Assembly (NCBI GenBank): GCA_009733575.1
Contig: ML769648.1
Span: 4,683 to 68,682, forward strand
Source: Gymnopus androsaceus JB14
Taxonomy: Eukaryota; Basidiomycota; Agaricomycetes; Agaricales; Omphalotaceae
Length of the DNA stretch: 64,000 nucleotides
Direction of reading: 5' to 3'
Part shown: positions 40,826 through 53,203 of the stretch, one piece after another
How positions within the stretch are numbered: the stretch's first letter is position 1
Layout of the letters: every line of letters begins with the position of its first letter
The notes under the pieces: generated by a model
Databases searched by the model: none
What the model was told of the DNA's origin: nothing
What the model saw: the letters and a program-made list of their open reading frames with translations, nothing else
Made by a program: the position numbers and the translations under genes

Positions 40826-42917
40826 TTCGTTCCAATGAATACGTCGATCGACTGACCATCGCCGGTGTTTTTGCGCACTTTTACTGCAATTCGAACAAAC
40901 TCAACCCGGTCATCCTCGACCAGATCAGTGATCTATCTCGTCCTACACTCAGTAGCCCCCATGGTATCTTTGGATCCAACTCATCCGGCAAGGGAAAGAA
41001 AGTCGTGATTGAGTTTTCCAGCCCGAACATAGCAAAGCCGTTCCATGCAGGTCGGTGATATCCGAGTCAATGAACTCCAGTTCATAGTTATGTATATATC
41101 CTCTAGGCCATCTTCGTAGCACAATTATCGGCACCTTTATTGCCAACCTTTACGCAGCAAATGGCGGGGATGTAATCCGAATGAACTAGTACGTACATTT
41201 CTGCACCGCAGGTACCGTTCACTATTTTTTCTGAACATATTATTGGCCTGGAGACTGGGGCAAGCAGTTTGGTCTCTTGTTGCTTTTTTGTGTGATCCAC
41301 GCATTATTAATTTTTTGTACAGGTCTTCTTGTTGAAGGATTCTCCAGGTATGGGTCAGAGGAGAAGCTAGCGTTTAATTTCATTATGCATCTCTTCGACG
41401 TCTATGTCGTTATCTACAAGGACTTTAAAGCGGAAAAAGCTACTGGGCAGGATTCTCCCATCAACGAAGCAGCCAAGGATGTATTCCGTCGGATGGAGCA
41501 GGGTCAGTGGATTCCTTTCGTCGGTGCTTTCTTGGAGTACTTCATCGATGAACATTCAGGCGATCAAGAAATGTTGGCCCTCTGGGAGCATTTCCGGGAT
41601 CTATCTGTCGAAGCCTATAAGGTTTATCAAAGGCTTAATATCTCTTCTAACGTATACGCTGGAGAGGCCCTTGTTAGTACAGCTAATATTGACGCGACAA
41701 TGCAACGCCTCCATGATCGCGGCCTGCTTATTGCAAAATACGCATGGGAGAGCGACCACGACTGTGACTATAAAACTGTTGGTAGACCGGGTCCAGATGA
41801 AAAGCCAGCGTGTGCTGTCGATCTGTCCCAATGGGAGCTGGGTAAGCCGGTGGTGCAGAAGCCTGGTATGTTGGAATCTTTCTATGCTCTGACAGTTGAA
41901 GTGCTCACTAGTACATCAGACGGTACGACGATGTACATCGTGCGGGACATTGCAGGTGCAATACAGCGCTACAAAGAATACAAGTTTGACAAGATGGTAC
42001 GCCATCCACTTTCTTTCCTTCCTACCAAGTACTTCCTATTTCCTCAATCTCGACCTAGATCTACGTTATCGGAGACCAGCAAGACCTTCACTGTCAACAA
42101 TTTTTTCAAAATTCTCGAACTGATGGGTGAGTCAGTCGCCGCAACCAGTCTACAGCATATCACTTTTGGTAAAGTCCAAGGAATGAGCACTTGTAACGGC
42201 GATGTGAAACTTTTGGAAGAGATCTTGGATATGGCACAGGAAGCGATGCTTACTCAAATGAAAACGAGCGAAGACAAATTCAATAATGTTGAGGGCCCTA
42301 CTAATTTCACGAGCGACCAGATTGGGATGACTTGTGTTAAGATTCAGGATATGCAGGCCAAGAGGTGCGTTTTTTGAGCGTTATTTACATTGTTCTCAGT
42401 TCTTTTTTGTGTATTTTAGAATAAACTCGTATCCATTCGACCTAAAGCGAATGAGCTCCTTCGAGGGTGACACTGGCGCTTACCTACAATACGCTCACGT
42501 TCGCCTGTGTTCCCTTTCGCGGAAAGTGGCAGATGAAATGATCCTTCGAGAAGATATCAGTACCACAAACACTGATCTCCTCTCGGAACCTAAAGCCCGC
42601 GAAACAGTGTTCCAGCTGGCGAGTTACCCCGACGCGGTACGTATGGCCATGAAGGTTTTGGAGCCAAGTACGATTGTCGCGTACTGCTTCAGGTAAATGC
42701 AGTGACAGCATCGAATGCAGTTTGTAAAACTTATGTTGATGGTGGCTGTAGGCTGGCGCATCTCATTAGCTCGGCATGGGAAACTCTCGTAGTGAAAGGC
42801 CAGGATCCTGAAGTAGCGCAGGCTCGCTTGTTCCTATTTACTTGCGCCCGACAGGTCTTGGAGACTTGGGCACTGCGATGCGCCTGCTATCCTTAATGCC
42901 ACTGGACCGCATGTAAG
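40826..42917 (+). pseudogene. 5'-truncated arginyl-tRNA synthetase copy
   Basis: The family charges tRNA-Arg in the cytosol and mitochondria. The readable part starts at about family residue 120 ([15 protein letters not shown]). The class I signature [19 protein letters not shown] is present across an intron. Further on are DWGKQFG, LFDVYVVI, DGTTMYIVRD, KFDKM-IYVIGDQQDLH (after removing a 60-base intron), KILELMG, VKIQDMQAKR, SFEGDTGAYLQYAHVR and a terminal MPLDRM with TAA near 42917. The N-terminal domain is missing. The acceptor before DWGKQFG is not AG and one base is missing there. The C-terminus needs a further frame change. The KMSKS-equivalent, normally MSTRKG, reads MSTCNG, losing the key basic residues. 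I therefore read it as a nonfunctional copy, although several introns remain spliceable. Confidence 0.75.
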
Positions 42918-43228
42918 AGAAAGCATTGCCCCATACTCGCACAGTTTGCTTCCCCCAAGTCTTGCTGCAGCTATTTTTACCGGTTTTTCAATTATTAAGT
43001 ATGGAATTACATGAGGATCGTACGAACAATTACAGTAAACTGGCCCTTCTCTCGGTACATAACTATGAAGGACTACGAAGAACCATCGAGCTTCGAGTTT
43101 CCTCTGCATTTGCTCCATCTTATTTTCCGCAATGGCACTCCCTGCTAAGTTAGAAGGATTCCACTGTCAAATGGGATAGAGGAAGCGAGCGAGCCAGAGA
43201 AAATTTCCAACGGAGTAGTGTCTGCAAT
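42918..43228. other. Spacer, partly copied into the insertion downstream
   Basis: Noncoding. The stretch 42983-43062 recurs at 48120-48200 with a few changes. Confidence 0.5.
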
Positions 43229-43660
43229 TCAAGCTTCACAATTCAATTGCACAGGCAAGTGGACATGCAAAGAATTCCACAACAGAATGTTGAGTGCGAC
43301 ATTCTCCAATACCGACAAATCGCGGTGAGATAGAGCGGTGTACACCCAAATCTCGGACGGCCAAGTTGTTGGAAGACACAGCACGAATATTTCGGCAAGT
43401 GTTCCTGGAGGTATTTGACGAACTGGAGATGTAAGTGCCCTGTGAGCCTCGATGTAGCTTGCAATTGCCTGCTTTTCTAACCAGAGATCGTTCAGAAGAG
43501 TCTGAACACGACCAATTTCTGTTTCCAAGCAGGAAAGTCCGTGCTGGGGATAAACGAGTAATGCCTTGAGCTTCTTCAGTTCGGAGTTAGTAGGGACATG
43601 GTTCGTTCCAATCACAGAGGCAAAAGGTCCAAGGTGCCATGATGGATGCAAGAAGAACAA
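43229..43660 (-). pseudogene. N-terminal fragment of an F-box-like protein
   Basis: MFFLHPS is followed by GTNHVPTNSELKKLKALL, a coiled coil (LETEIGRVQTLLNDLWLEKQAIASYIEAHRAL) and SPVRQIPPGTLAEIFVLCLP, the F-box-like start of a very large mushroom family. The continuation is in two frames: CTPLYLTAICRYWR in one, ENVALNILLWNSLHVHLP in the other, so a frameshift lies near 43360. The leucine-rich C-terminal part is absent. A dead or partial copy. Confidence 0.65.
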
Positions 43661-43891
43661 GCAAAAGTCCCCTAATTTCGCGACAATTTATTGATTTTCG
43701 GACGAACACGTGCGCGTGAATTCTCGGGCGCTTAAAGTTCTACATCCTTTCAGAATCAAAAACAATCGTCACCGTCTGTCTACGGGAGACTACCGTCTTC
43801 CACTGTCTTACAACGTCATGAGCAATAAAATCGATGCGAGCTGACTATACTCATTCGAGACTGATATTCTAGCTAACGTGCTACATTTCAG
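43661..43891. other. Upstream of the MYND-finger gene
   Basis: Short spacer ending in a CTACATTTCAG acceptor. A first exon must lie in it, but I could not place one with a valid donor. Confidence 0.35.
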
Positions 43892-44932
43892 GTCTTAAAA
43901 CGTCGAGCCTTATCTGGCAAGGAAGGATCGGGCAAGGCTCTTGAAGAGCTATGTTCGATGACAAGCAATCCAAGTATATTCATCGATGTCCTCTCCGTTT
44001 TCCACCGTTTCCTGACACAGCATCGACCGCCTGAAAGCGTGATCGATGGGGCACCAGCAGTCGAAATCGCCTCTGTCTTGAACATCTTCACTGCTATATT
44101 CGTTGGTGTAGGGCTCAGGAAAGGGATTAGCTATAAAGAGAACATCATCATGACCTCCCTTCGGAAATCGTGGCCGGTCATACACTCTTGGTGCTCATGC
44201 TTGGTCAAATCCTATCTCGAGCATGATCTCGACACATACGGAGAATTAGGCCCTCAGGCATTATCAGTTATCAACGTAGTGGCCGTTCTTTTTGCCGTAT
44301 TACGCACGCGGGATGTTATTCGACTACATGAGATCAGGTCAATTGAGGGTTCAGGCAAATTATTTGTCCGTATACACCTGTACGCCCTCCTCGTCGAATC
44401 AACTTCGCCAGTCTATCTACCACCAAGGAAGCCGAGAATGGAAGTCGCCGAATGTTCCTCGATGTTGTATGATGTTTTCTGGAGAGACGGAGACTGGGAA
44501 AGCTTTCGGGCGAGGATATACACTCCAATCATTGAGGATTTCAATCCCCGCCTTATGTCTGTTATTGCTCGAGTTCTTGCTCACCTTGCACAAGCGCCAA
44601 CATTGAACTATCAGATCCTCTACTACTGGTTACGCGTACTCTCCAACGTGGTCGCGGAGTCTGACACGTTCAATCGGCGTTTATTCGTGCATCGTTCTGT
44701 ATACTTTGCTACCCGTATTGTCCGTCGTCTCAGCAAAGCTCTGTCACATCCAGAGAATGGCCCTGACCTCCTGAAAGACCGAACTTTTTGGGGTGCTTGG
44801 AGATGGAGTGTTCAATACATCTATCTTGCGATTGAATATGGTGGGTTCGACAACCTTGTCATGGCTCTCGAGTCTGGGTTCATTCTAGCGCTACGAAAAT
44901 TATCCAAAGTGACAATGCAAAACACTCATCCG
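43892..44932 (+). pseudogene. MYND-finger family protein, 5' part, interrupted
   Basis: Open from the acceptor at 43891 to 44932 with no lesion: LKRRALSGKEGSGKALEELC, FIDVLSVFHRFL, NIFTAIFVGVGLRK, an HEAT-like helical body and GGFDNLVMALESGFILALRKLSKVTMQNTHP. This is the N-terminal helical region of a mushroom family whose members end in a MYND zinc finger. The rest of the gene is at 53204-54359, separated by 8.3 kb of NLR sequence. At 44933 the frame runs into antisense WD-repeat DNA and stops at 44998. No function is established for the family; MYND fingers usually bind proline-rich partner peptides. Confidence 0.75.
44819..44932 (+). repeat. 114 bp direct repeat, left copy (right copy 53204-53317)
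   Basis: Identical to 53204-53317 except for two A/G differences. Both copies belong to the MYND-finger gene and bound the 8.3 kb block 44933-53203. Confidence 0.9.
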
Positions 44933-46727
44933 TTGTGCCCATGCAGTGGCTCTCCAATAATTATTCAGTCTCTGCATTCCAAATGTGTACTGTTCTGATC
45001 AGAAGATCCAGATACAATTCTTCTTTCCATCTGGTGAACAGGAACTGAATTACTGATGCTGTGTGCCAGTTAGTACTGGCCTGTTGTGATGGCCAACTAT
45101 ATTTTTGTCCTCTACATACAACCAATGATTTATCCAGTTGAGATATGAATTGCTGCAACATCACTGAATCCTTTGGGATGAAAGGGTACTCCAGAAAGAT
45201 ATAAATGAGGGGTGGCATCCCCAATCATTCTCCCGAACACCTGTACAAACTGTTGCATCTCTTTCAGAATAATTTGGATATCAGTTCTCCAGAGCTCCCT
45301 ATTGTGGAGATTGTTAATTATATTTAGCGCCCGCATCCATTAAGTATAGAATGTATACATACCACAGAATTACAGGAAGTCCAATAAAACTCTTGCATTT
45401 TTCAGAAATCACATCTATTTCCCTTAGAATACTCAACACCTCCATCCAAAACAGTAAGACCTTTGTTTAAAAATTTCCGCAATAGAGGGGCCAATATAGT
45501 ATCTGGTTGCTTATGGGTGCAAAATGATGTGACTACCCCAGTAATGTACATGCATAAGAAAGATCAGGTGATATATTGTTATTATTTTCTCTGACAGATT
45601 TTCAACCTGGGAGTTTAGAAGATATGAGCTGTCCAAATTACACATGTTGAAATGAGTTCTGCAATCCATGAGGTGAAGGTACCAACAGCAACAGTTGTGT
45701 CGCTCCCTCTTCTACATTGTACTGCATATTCTCCACTTCGCTTCTCATCCACAAGGAAATCACGGAATGATGGTATGCACTGGTCTAAATTGGAGTAATC
45801 TCTTTGCTACCACACCTGTAAGCAGAGATGCCCAAAAATGAATTACTGCATCAAGTTTCATCATTCATCATAATTCTTCCCAAGATACCCACACCTGGAT
45901 ATTGTATCTCTCTGAGTGACAGACTTGAGAAGAGGCTCAAAGGCTGCCAATACTTGCACCATCCACCTTTTTTACTGAGACATGGCCTCTGAATCATTAC
46001 AATCAATCATCTTTCCAAAAATCGAGTTTATATAGCTTAACAAGAGGCGCAAATCTTGGCCATGACTCGGAGAAAGTAACAAAATCGTCAAAGCGCTTCT
46101 TAACTGTCAGGTCCTGGCTTTACCCTTCCACGCAGCCGCTTCACATGCTGTATATGCCCATTGAAAGAAGCCCTGCGCTTTTTCTGCCAAGAATTTGGAA
46201 TTGAGATTCATTGAGAACACCTGGAGCACCTTTCCTTCTCATCATCCTATGAAGCTACATATATTTATGATATCCTCCTGTGTTCTGTGAAGATTGCTCA
46301 TCGTACTGAGCTTGGAGTGATTTGTGCATCTGAACTTCACGAAACGAGCTGCATGTACATCACCTTCGCATTCTGGATGTGACAAGAACACGGAAGTTTT
46401 TGGGGAAGTTCACAATACACTTTAATTAAAAATGACAGCAATATGTCTCTTGGCCCCCTCTTCTTAGGCCCACATTCATCAAGTGCATCAATTATAATAC
46501 TACATTGCTTACTTGGGTGACAAATTTTGCAGGTGGCCATAATGAGCTTATTGCACTGCTCCCTTGAGACTCATGCTACTTGAGAGTATTTGTGTCACTG
46601 CCAACCCTCTACCAGACCTTTCCAAATTCAGGGAAACTAATGCTAAGGTCAATAGGCAATAGTCTGCAATGCTGTTGCTTGGTGTACGCTCCGCATTAAA
46701 TGTGCGGTCAAAGCAAAAGGAATGCCC

Positions 46728-46774
<47 letters not shown>

Positions 46775-47245
46775 AACTTTTGCTATCCTTTGTATTCTGC
46801 CCAATAGTAATGACTGATAGTTGACTTGCCAGTCCCAGCCTCTCCACATAGGAAGATATGCTTTAGAAACCTCATTATTGGGTTGTGAATCCATGCCAGT
46901 ATATCAGCTATAATTCCTACCCTGGGTGCTTTAAGCAGGTCTATCTGGATTAAGATAGAGCACCATTAATGGGCCTTATAGGCTCTGCTTGGAGTTATGT
47001 TTGACTACAAATTATCCATCAGTTTAGCCATACAATAAATGGTATAAAAACTTAGTATTGAGCTTACCTTGAACCTTCATTAATATGTATGTTCTGCGCA
47101 TCATGAACTGAGAGAGACCGTGAATTCAAAAAATTGGGAGGCATTTGGAAAAATCTGTACTCATTTTGTTTCACTTTGCCCGTTAAATTAAAACAAATTT
47201 ATAAAAGATACTCACATGTTGGTGAAGAACAGGCTCTGCAGTCAT
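44933..47245 (-). pseudogene. NLR-C: truncated, noisy copy of NLR-B
   Basis: It matches NLR-B from its ATG (47243-47245 here) through the short exons, NACHT and helical region to part of the first WD repeat, where it stops at the MYND-gene junction. The remaining WD repeats and the C-terminal tail are missing. Differences from NLR-B are almost all single-base insertions and deletions, dozens over 2.3 kb, with few substitutions, so no frame is open for long. A run of 44 T at 46730-46773 replaces about 25 normal bases before the Walker A exon region. The same noise continues into noncoding flank up to about 47860. This looks like unpolished read sequence at least as much as biological decay. 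Confidence 0.8.
46730..46773. repeat. 44-base T run
   Basis: It replaces the sequence around CTAGACATTTTGTATCC of NLR-B (near 52140). No other homopolymer in the window comes close to this length. Confidence 0.95.
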
Positions 47246-47876
47246 GATGGAAAGACAAAGAGTGAATGAGTCTTTCTGCACTCATTATACCGCTCTAATG
47301 AGCACATGACAGCTCAATCGAACATAGGATTCGCATGTGGAAGGTCTACTTGGGGAGATGTCAGGACACGGTGTTATCATGTATTGGACAATAAGCCCAA
47401 TGAATAATGCTTAAAAGTTTTTCTTATGGAGCAAATAGGGGTCAAAGCTATCTTACTAGCACATTACGTACTGTAGTACATTCTCAAAAAAAAAACGGAA
47501 AAACGAAAAACCCTGAAATTCTGTTCCCGAAGAAAGTTCAAAATTTGCAAAACTAGTAGAACTGGGACACTTCTCATATCAACACAGAAAAAAAACTGTT
47601 TGTGGGACAGCATGCATGGAGCAAATGAAGCTCCCAATCAAACTGTTAGGATTAGTTTGTCCGGCCACTCAGCTGCAACCTTTACTCCCCGTTTCACATA
47701 TTTACTTCCATAGGCCATTATATACAGCGCCGTATGTAGTCCTAATTTAGCCTTTTTCCCCATCGTTTGGGATACATCGCATCACTTTTACCTACATCCA
47801 ACGAGCTTAACTTAGTACAGCTAACTTAAGTCTAATCTCCCATCTGAGTCAGTGAATGAGGGGTGAGTGTTGGTGA

Positions 47877-48200
47877 ACCGGGTCCAGATGAAAAGCCAGC
47901 GTGTGCTGTCGATCTGTCCCAATTGGAACTGGGTAAGCCGGTGGTGCAGAAGCCTGGTATATTGGAATTTTCTATGCTCTGACAGTTGACGTACTCACTA
48001 GTACATCAGACGTTGGTTGGCGTATCTTATTAGCTCGGCATGGGAAACTCTCGTGGTGAAAGGCCAGGACCCAGCCGAGTCGTAGGCTAGTCTTGTTGGC
48101 TCAGCTATTGTTACAGGTCTTTCAGGGTGTTTTAATTATTAAGTATGGAATTACATGAGGATCGTAAGAATAATTACAGTAAACTGGCCTTTCTCTCAGT
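47877..48200 (+). repeat. Scrambled fragment of the arginyl-tRNA synthetase relic
   Basis: Three pieces are joined: 47877-48012 matches 41786-41922, 48013-48066 matches 42749-42804, and 48120-48200 matches 42983-43062. Differences are mostly substitutions, unlike the neighbouring NLR-C, so this copy is old. The order is kept but the sequence between the pieces is lost. Confidence 0.8.
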
Positions 48201-48806
48201 ACGTATCTATCGAGTTTTGAGTTTCCCCGTCCCCGCCGTACAGCGGAGCGCAGGCACTTCCTTTCAAAGGATGATCGTTGCACCGATACGACGGTCAAGC
48301 CCTATTCCGGTGAATCGTGCTGGTGGGGATCAGGATTAGCACAACGTAGGTGAAGCTTAAGTCCCTTGCTTTGAAGCTTCCGTAAGGTGCTCAATTCAGC
48401 TTCAGAGAAAGACGTTTCGGTAGGGTACAAACGTCACAAGATTTCAGTGATTGTTTCCCGAGGAAAGTCGTCAAGCCTGCGCTTGTAAAAGAGGACGTCG
48501 ATTACAACTTCAGGGTTTGCCAATGCACGTCATTTGGCTCGCCCAGAGTTTAAAAAGATCAGACATTCCGGAAATAAGAATTTAAGTAGTTAGATCGTTT
48601 CGGGAAGGAATATCGTAATGTACTATGTAGTATGGGGGTTAACTACGCGAGGTACAACATTAAGCGATACTAGACAGCACTACACAGTGTTTGAGTGAGT
48701 TCCAGATGATGATCTATATGTACCAAAGTCTTTGCATAACATCATGAGCAGACAAAAAGCACAGAAAAGGCAAACATGGTTAGTGAAGTAAAAAAGCCTA
48801 GGATAT
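48201..48806. other. No gene seen
   Basis: Noncoding spacer between the scrambled fragment and the 3' end of NLR-B. Confidence 0.4.
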
Positions 48807-51800
48807 TTAAGGAGAATTGTCCATGGTCTTGAAACATTTCACCCAATCTTTCCCATGAACAAAATTGCTGAGATCAAGAGAGACTGGACTATATCTTGCA
48901 ATCAAGGTTTGCATGTGAGGGAGCATAAGTCCTGACCGATACTCTGGGGGAATCCACAGCAGCAGAGAAGAATCAGCACTGCAAAGCCATCCATCAGAGT
49001 TAAGATGAACTCCATGCAATGATGAATGAGGATGAGTGAGATGATGTTCAGGGTGCCAAGGACAGAATGACAAAGCTAACATGCTTTGGGACATGTCATT
49101 TCCAGTCAGAGTTTCAGTGCTCCAAATGCGCACTGTCTGGTCGGACGATCCAGATACAATCCTCTTGCCATCTGGTGAAAAGGCAACCGAATTTACTGAT
49201 GATGTGTGCCCTCGCAGTGGCTCTCCAATGATCATTCCAGTTTCTGCATTCCAAATGCATACTGTGTGGTCATCGGATCCAGAGACAATCATCTTGCCAT
49301 CTGGTGAAAAGGCAACTGAATTCACCCATGCTGTGTGCCCTTCCAGTGGCTCTCCAATAATCATTCCAGTCTCTGTATTCCAAATGCACACTGTATGGTC
49401 CTGAGATACAGATACAATTCTCTTCGCATCTGGTGAAAAGAAAACTGAATTTACCCATGTTGTGTAGCCTTGTAGTGGTTCTCCAATGATCATTCCAGTC
49501 TCTGCATTCCAAATGCACACTACCAGGTCCTCAGATCCAGATACAATCCTTTTGCCATCTGGTGAAAAGGCAACTGAATTTACTGGGGCTGTGTGCCCTT
49601 CCAGTGACTCATCAATGATCATTCTAGTATCTGCATTCCAAATTTGCACTGTCTTGTCATCAGATCCAGATACAATCCTCTCACCATCTGGTGAAAAGGC
49701 AACTGAATTTACTGATGATGTGTGCCCTTGCAGTGGCTCTCCACTGATCATTCCAGTCTCTGTATTCCAAATGCGCACTGTTTGATCAGAGGATCCAGAT
49801 ACGATCCTTTTTCCATCTGGTGAAAAAGCAACTGAATTCACAAATGCTGTGTGACCTTGCAGTGGTTCTCCAGTGATTATTCCAGTCTCTGCATTCCAAA
49901 TGCGCACTGTTTGATCAGAAGATCCAGATACAATCCTCTTGTCATCTGGTGAAAAGGCAACTGAATTTACAAATGCTGTGTGACCTTCCAGTGGCTCTCC
50001 AATCATCATTGCATTTTCTGCATTCCAAATGCACACTGTTTTATCAGAGGATCCAGATACAATCCTCTTGCCATCTGATGAAAAAGCAACTGAATTTACA
50101 AATGCTGTGTGACCTTGCAGTGGTTCTCCAATGCTTGTTCCAGTCTCTGTATTCCAAATGCGCATTGTATGGTCAGAAGATCCAGATACAATTCTCTTTC
50201 CATCTGGTGAAAAGGCAACTGATTTTACATAGTCTCTGTGCCCTCGCAGTGGCTCTCCAATGATCATTCCAGTCTCTGCATTCCAAATGCACACTGTTTT
50301 GTCAGAAGATCCAGATACAATCTTCTTGCCATCTGGTGAAAATGCAACGGAAACCACCCAATCTATGTGCCCATGCAGTGGCTCTCCAATAATTATTCCA
50401 GTCTCTGCATTCCAAATGTGTACTGTCTGATCAGAAGATCCAGATACAATTCTCTTTCCATCTGGTGAACAGGTAACTGAATGTACTGATGCTGTGTGCC
50501 CAGTTAGTACTGCCTGTTGTGATGGCCAACTATATTTTTGTCCTCTACATACAACCAATGATTTATCCAGTTGAGATATGAATTGCTGCAACATCACTGA
50601 ATCCTTTGGGATGAAAGGTACTCCAGAAAGATATAAATGAGGGGTGGCATCCCCAATCATTCTCCCGAACACCTGTACAAACTGTTGCATCTCTTTCAGA
50701 ATAATTTGGATATCAGTCTCCAGAGCTCCCTATTGTGGAGATTGTAATTATATTTAGCGCTCCGCATCATTAAGTATAGAATGTATACATACCACAGAAT
50801 TACAGAAGTCCAATAAAACTCTTGCATTTTCAGAAATCACATCTACTTTCCCTAGAATACTCAACACCTCCATCCAAAACAGTAAGACCTTTGTTAAAAA
50901 TTTCCGCAATAGAGGGGCCAATATAGTATCTGGTTGCTTATGGGTGCAAATGATGTGACTACCCCAGTATGTACATGCATAAGAAAGATCAGGTGATATA
51001 TGTTTTATTATTTTCTCTGACAGATTTTCAACCTGGGAGTTTAGAAGATATGAGCTGTCCAAATTACACATGTTGAAATGAAGTTCTGCAATCATGAGGT
51101 GAAGGGTACCAACAGCTAACAGTTGGTGTCCTTCTTCTAATTGTACTGCATATTCTCCACTTCGCTTCTCATCCACAAGGAAATCACGGAATGATGTATG
51201 CACTGGTCTAATTGGAGTATCTCTTTGTTCCACACCTGTAAGCAGAGATCCCAAAAATTGAATTACTGCATCAAGTTCATCATCATCATAATCTTCCCCA
51301 AGATACCCACACCTGGATAATTGTATCTTCTGTAGTGACAGACTTGAAAGAGGCTCAAAGGCTGCCAATACTTGCACCATCACCTTTTTGTACTGAGACA
51401 TGGCCTCTGAATCATTACAATCAAATACATCTTCCAAAATCGATTTATATAGCTTATCAAGAGGCAGCAAATCTTGGCCATGACTCGGAGAAAGTAACAT
51501 AAATCGTTCAAAGCGCTTCTTAACTGTCAGTCCTGCTTTACCCCTTCCACGCAGCGCTTCACATGCTGTATATGCCCATTGAAAGAAGCCCTGCGCTTTT
51601 TCTGCAAGAATTTGGCATTGAGATTCATTGAGAACACCTGGAGCACCTTTCCTTCTCATCATCCTATGAGCTACATATTTATGTATATCCTCCTGTGTCT
51701 GTTGAAGATTGCTCATGTACTGAGCTTGGAGTGATTGTGCATCTGAACCTTCACGAACAGCTGCATGTACATCACCTTCCATTCTGGATGTGACAAGAAC

Positions 51801-52600
51801 ACGGAAGTTTTTGGGAAGTTCACAGACACTGTTAATTAATAATGACAGCAATATGTCTCTTGGCCCACCCTCTTCTTTAGGCCCACATTCATCAAGTGCA
51901 TCAATTATAATCACTACAGGCTTACTTGGAGTGACAAATTTTGCAGGTGCCATAATGAGCTTATTCCACTGCTCCTTGAGACTCATGCTACTTGAGATAT
52001 TTGTGTCACTGTCCAACCCCTCTACCAAGACCTTTCCAAATTCAGGGAAACTAATGCTAAGGTCATAGGCAATAGTCTGCAATGCTTTGCTTGGTGTACG
52101 CTCAGCATTAAATGTGCGGTCAAAGCAAAAGAATGCCCCTAGACATTTTGTATCCTTTGTATTCTGCCCAATAGTATGACTGATAGTTGACTTGCCAGTC
52201 CCAGCCTCTCCACATAGGAAGAATGCTTTAGAAACCTCATTATCTGGGTTGTGAATCCATGCCAGTATATCAGCTATAATTCCTACCCTGGTGCCCTTTA
52301 AGCAGGTCTTATCTGGATTAAGATGAGCACCATTAATGGGCTTTAGCTCTGCTTGGAGTTTATGTTTGACTACAAATTATCATCAGTTTAGCCATACAAT
52401 AAATGTATAAAAACTTAGTATTGAGCTTACTTGAACCTTCATTAATATGTATGTTCTGCGCATTCATGAACTGAGAACCGTGAATCTCAAAATTGGAGGC
52501 ATTTGGAAAATATCTGTACTCATTTTGTTTCACTTTGCCGTTAAATTAAAACAATTTTAAAAGATACTCACATGTTGGGAAGAACAGGCTCTGCAGTCAT
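48807..52600 (-). CDS. NLR-B: NACHT-WD40 receptor with 11 WD repeats
   Basis: Exons 52572-52600, 52431-52513, 50793-52369 and 48807-50729 join in frame to 1203 residues. Exons 1 and 2 have the same lengths as in NLR-A (29 and 83 bases). The N-terminus again has FPNASNFEIHGSQFMNAQ. Walker A is GEAGTGKST, Walker B VVIIIDALDECG. Eleven WD40 repeats of 43 residues follow and are clearly more different from one another than those of NLR-A (for example GHIDWVV, GHTAFVN, GYTTWVN). The tail is the same type (WIPPEYRSGLMLPHM). It is intact, carries its own copied promoter with TATAATA at 52640-52646, and lies inside the block that splits the MYND-finger gene. Probable role: non-self or stress recognition as a STAND switch; ligand unknown. 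Confidence 0.9.
49083..50501 (-). repeat. Eleven tandem 129 bp WD40-coding units
   Basis: Same 129 bp period as in NLR-A, but units differ at many codons, so the array is older or less homogenised. Unit 9 (GY start, FF, DAKR, VSQD) is the most diverged. Confidence 0.9.
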
Positions 52601-53203
52601 GATGGGAAAGACAAAGAAGTGGAATGAGTCTTTCTGCACTATTATACCGCTCAATGGAGCACATGACAGCTCATCGAACATGGATCGGATGTGAAGATCT
52701 ACTGTGGGAATTCAGGTACCGGGTGTATCATGTATTGGACAATAACCCAATGAATATGCTTAAAAGTTTTTCCTATGGAGCAATAGGGTCCAAAGCATCT
52801 TACTAGCACATTACGTGACTGTAGTACATTCTCAAAAAAAAAACGAAAAACGAAAAACCTGAAATTCTTTCCTGAAGACAAGTTCAAAATTGGCAAAACT
52901 ATAGAACTGGGACACTTCTCATATCAACACAGAAAAAAACTGTTGTGGGACAGCATGCATGGAGCAAAGAAGCTTCCCAATCAACTGTTAGGAATAGGTT
53001 TGTCCGGCCACTCAGCTGCAACCTTTACTCCCCGTTTCACATATTTACTTCCATAGGCACTTATATACAGCGCCGTATGTAGTCCTAATTTAGCCTTTTT
53101 TCCCCCATCGTTTGGGTCCATCGCTCACTTTACCTAACATCAACACTTAACTTAGTACAGCTAACTTAAGTCTAATCTCCATCTGAGTCAGTGAATGAGG
53201 GTG
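52601..53203. other. Upstream region of NLR-B, also present beside NLR-C
   Basis: The 600-base promoter side matches 47246-47870 next to NLR-C and ends at the same GTCAGTGAATGAGGGTGA motif. Only its first 100 bases resemble the upstream of NLR-A. Confidence 0.6.

Noticed and set aside
41872..42110. Lineage-specific insertions in the arginyl-tRNA synthetase relic (GMLESFYALT and VRHPLSFLPT stretches)
   Set aside because: Both are in-frame introns of 54 and 60 bases with GT-AG ends; removing them restores QKPDGTTMYIV and KMIYVIGDQQDLH.
43958..44998. Complete 346-residue gene
   Set aside because: Its last 22 codons read into antisense WD-repeat DNA; the true continuation is at 53204.
46548..46847. 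Frame with a poly-lysine stretch
   Set aside because: It is only the 44-base T run read on the minus strand within the noisy NLR-C copy.
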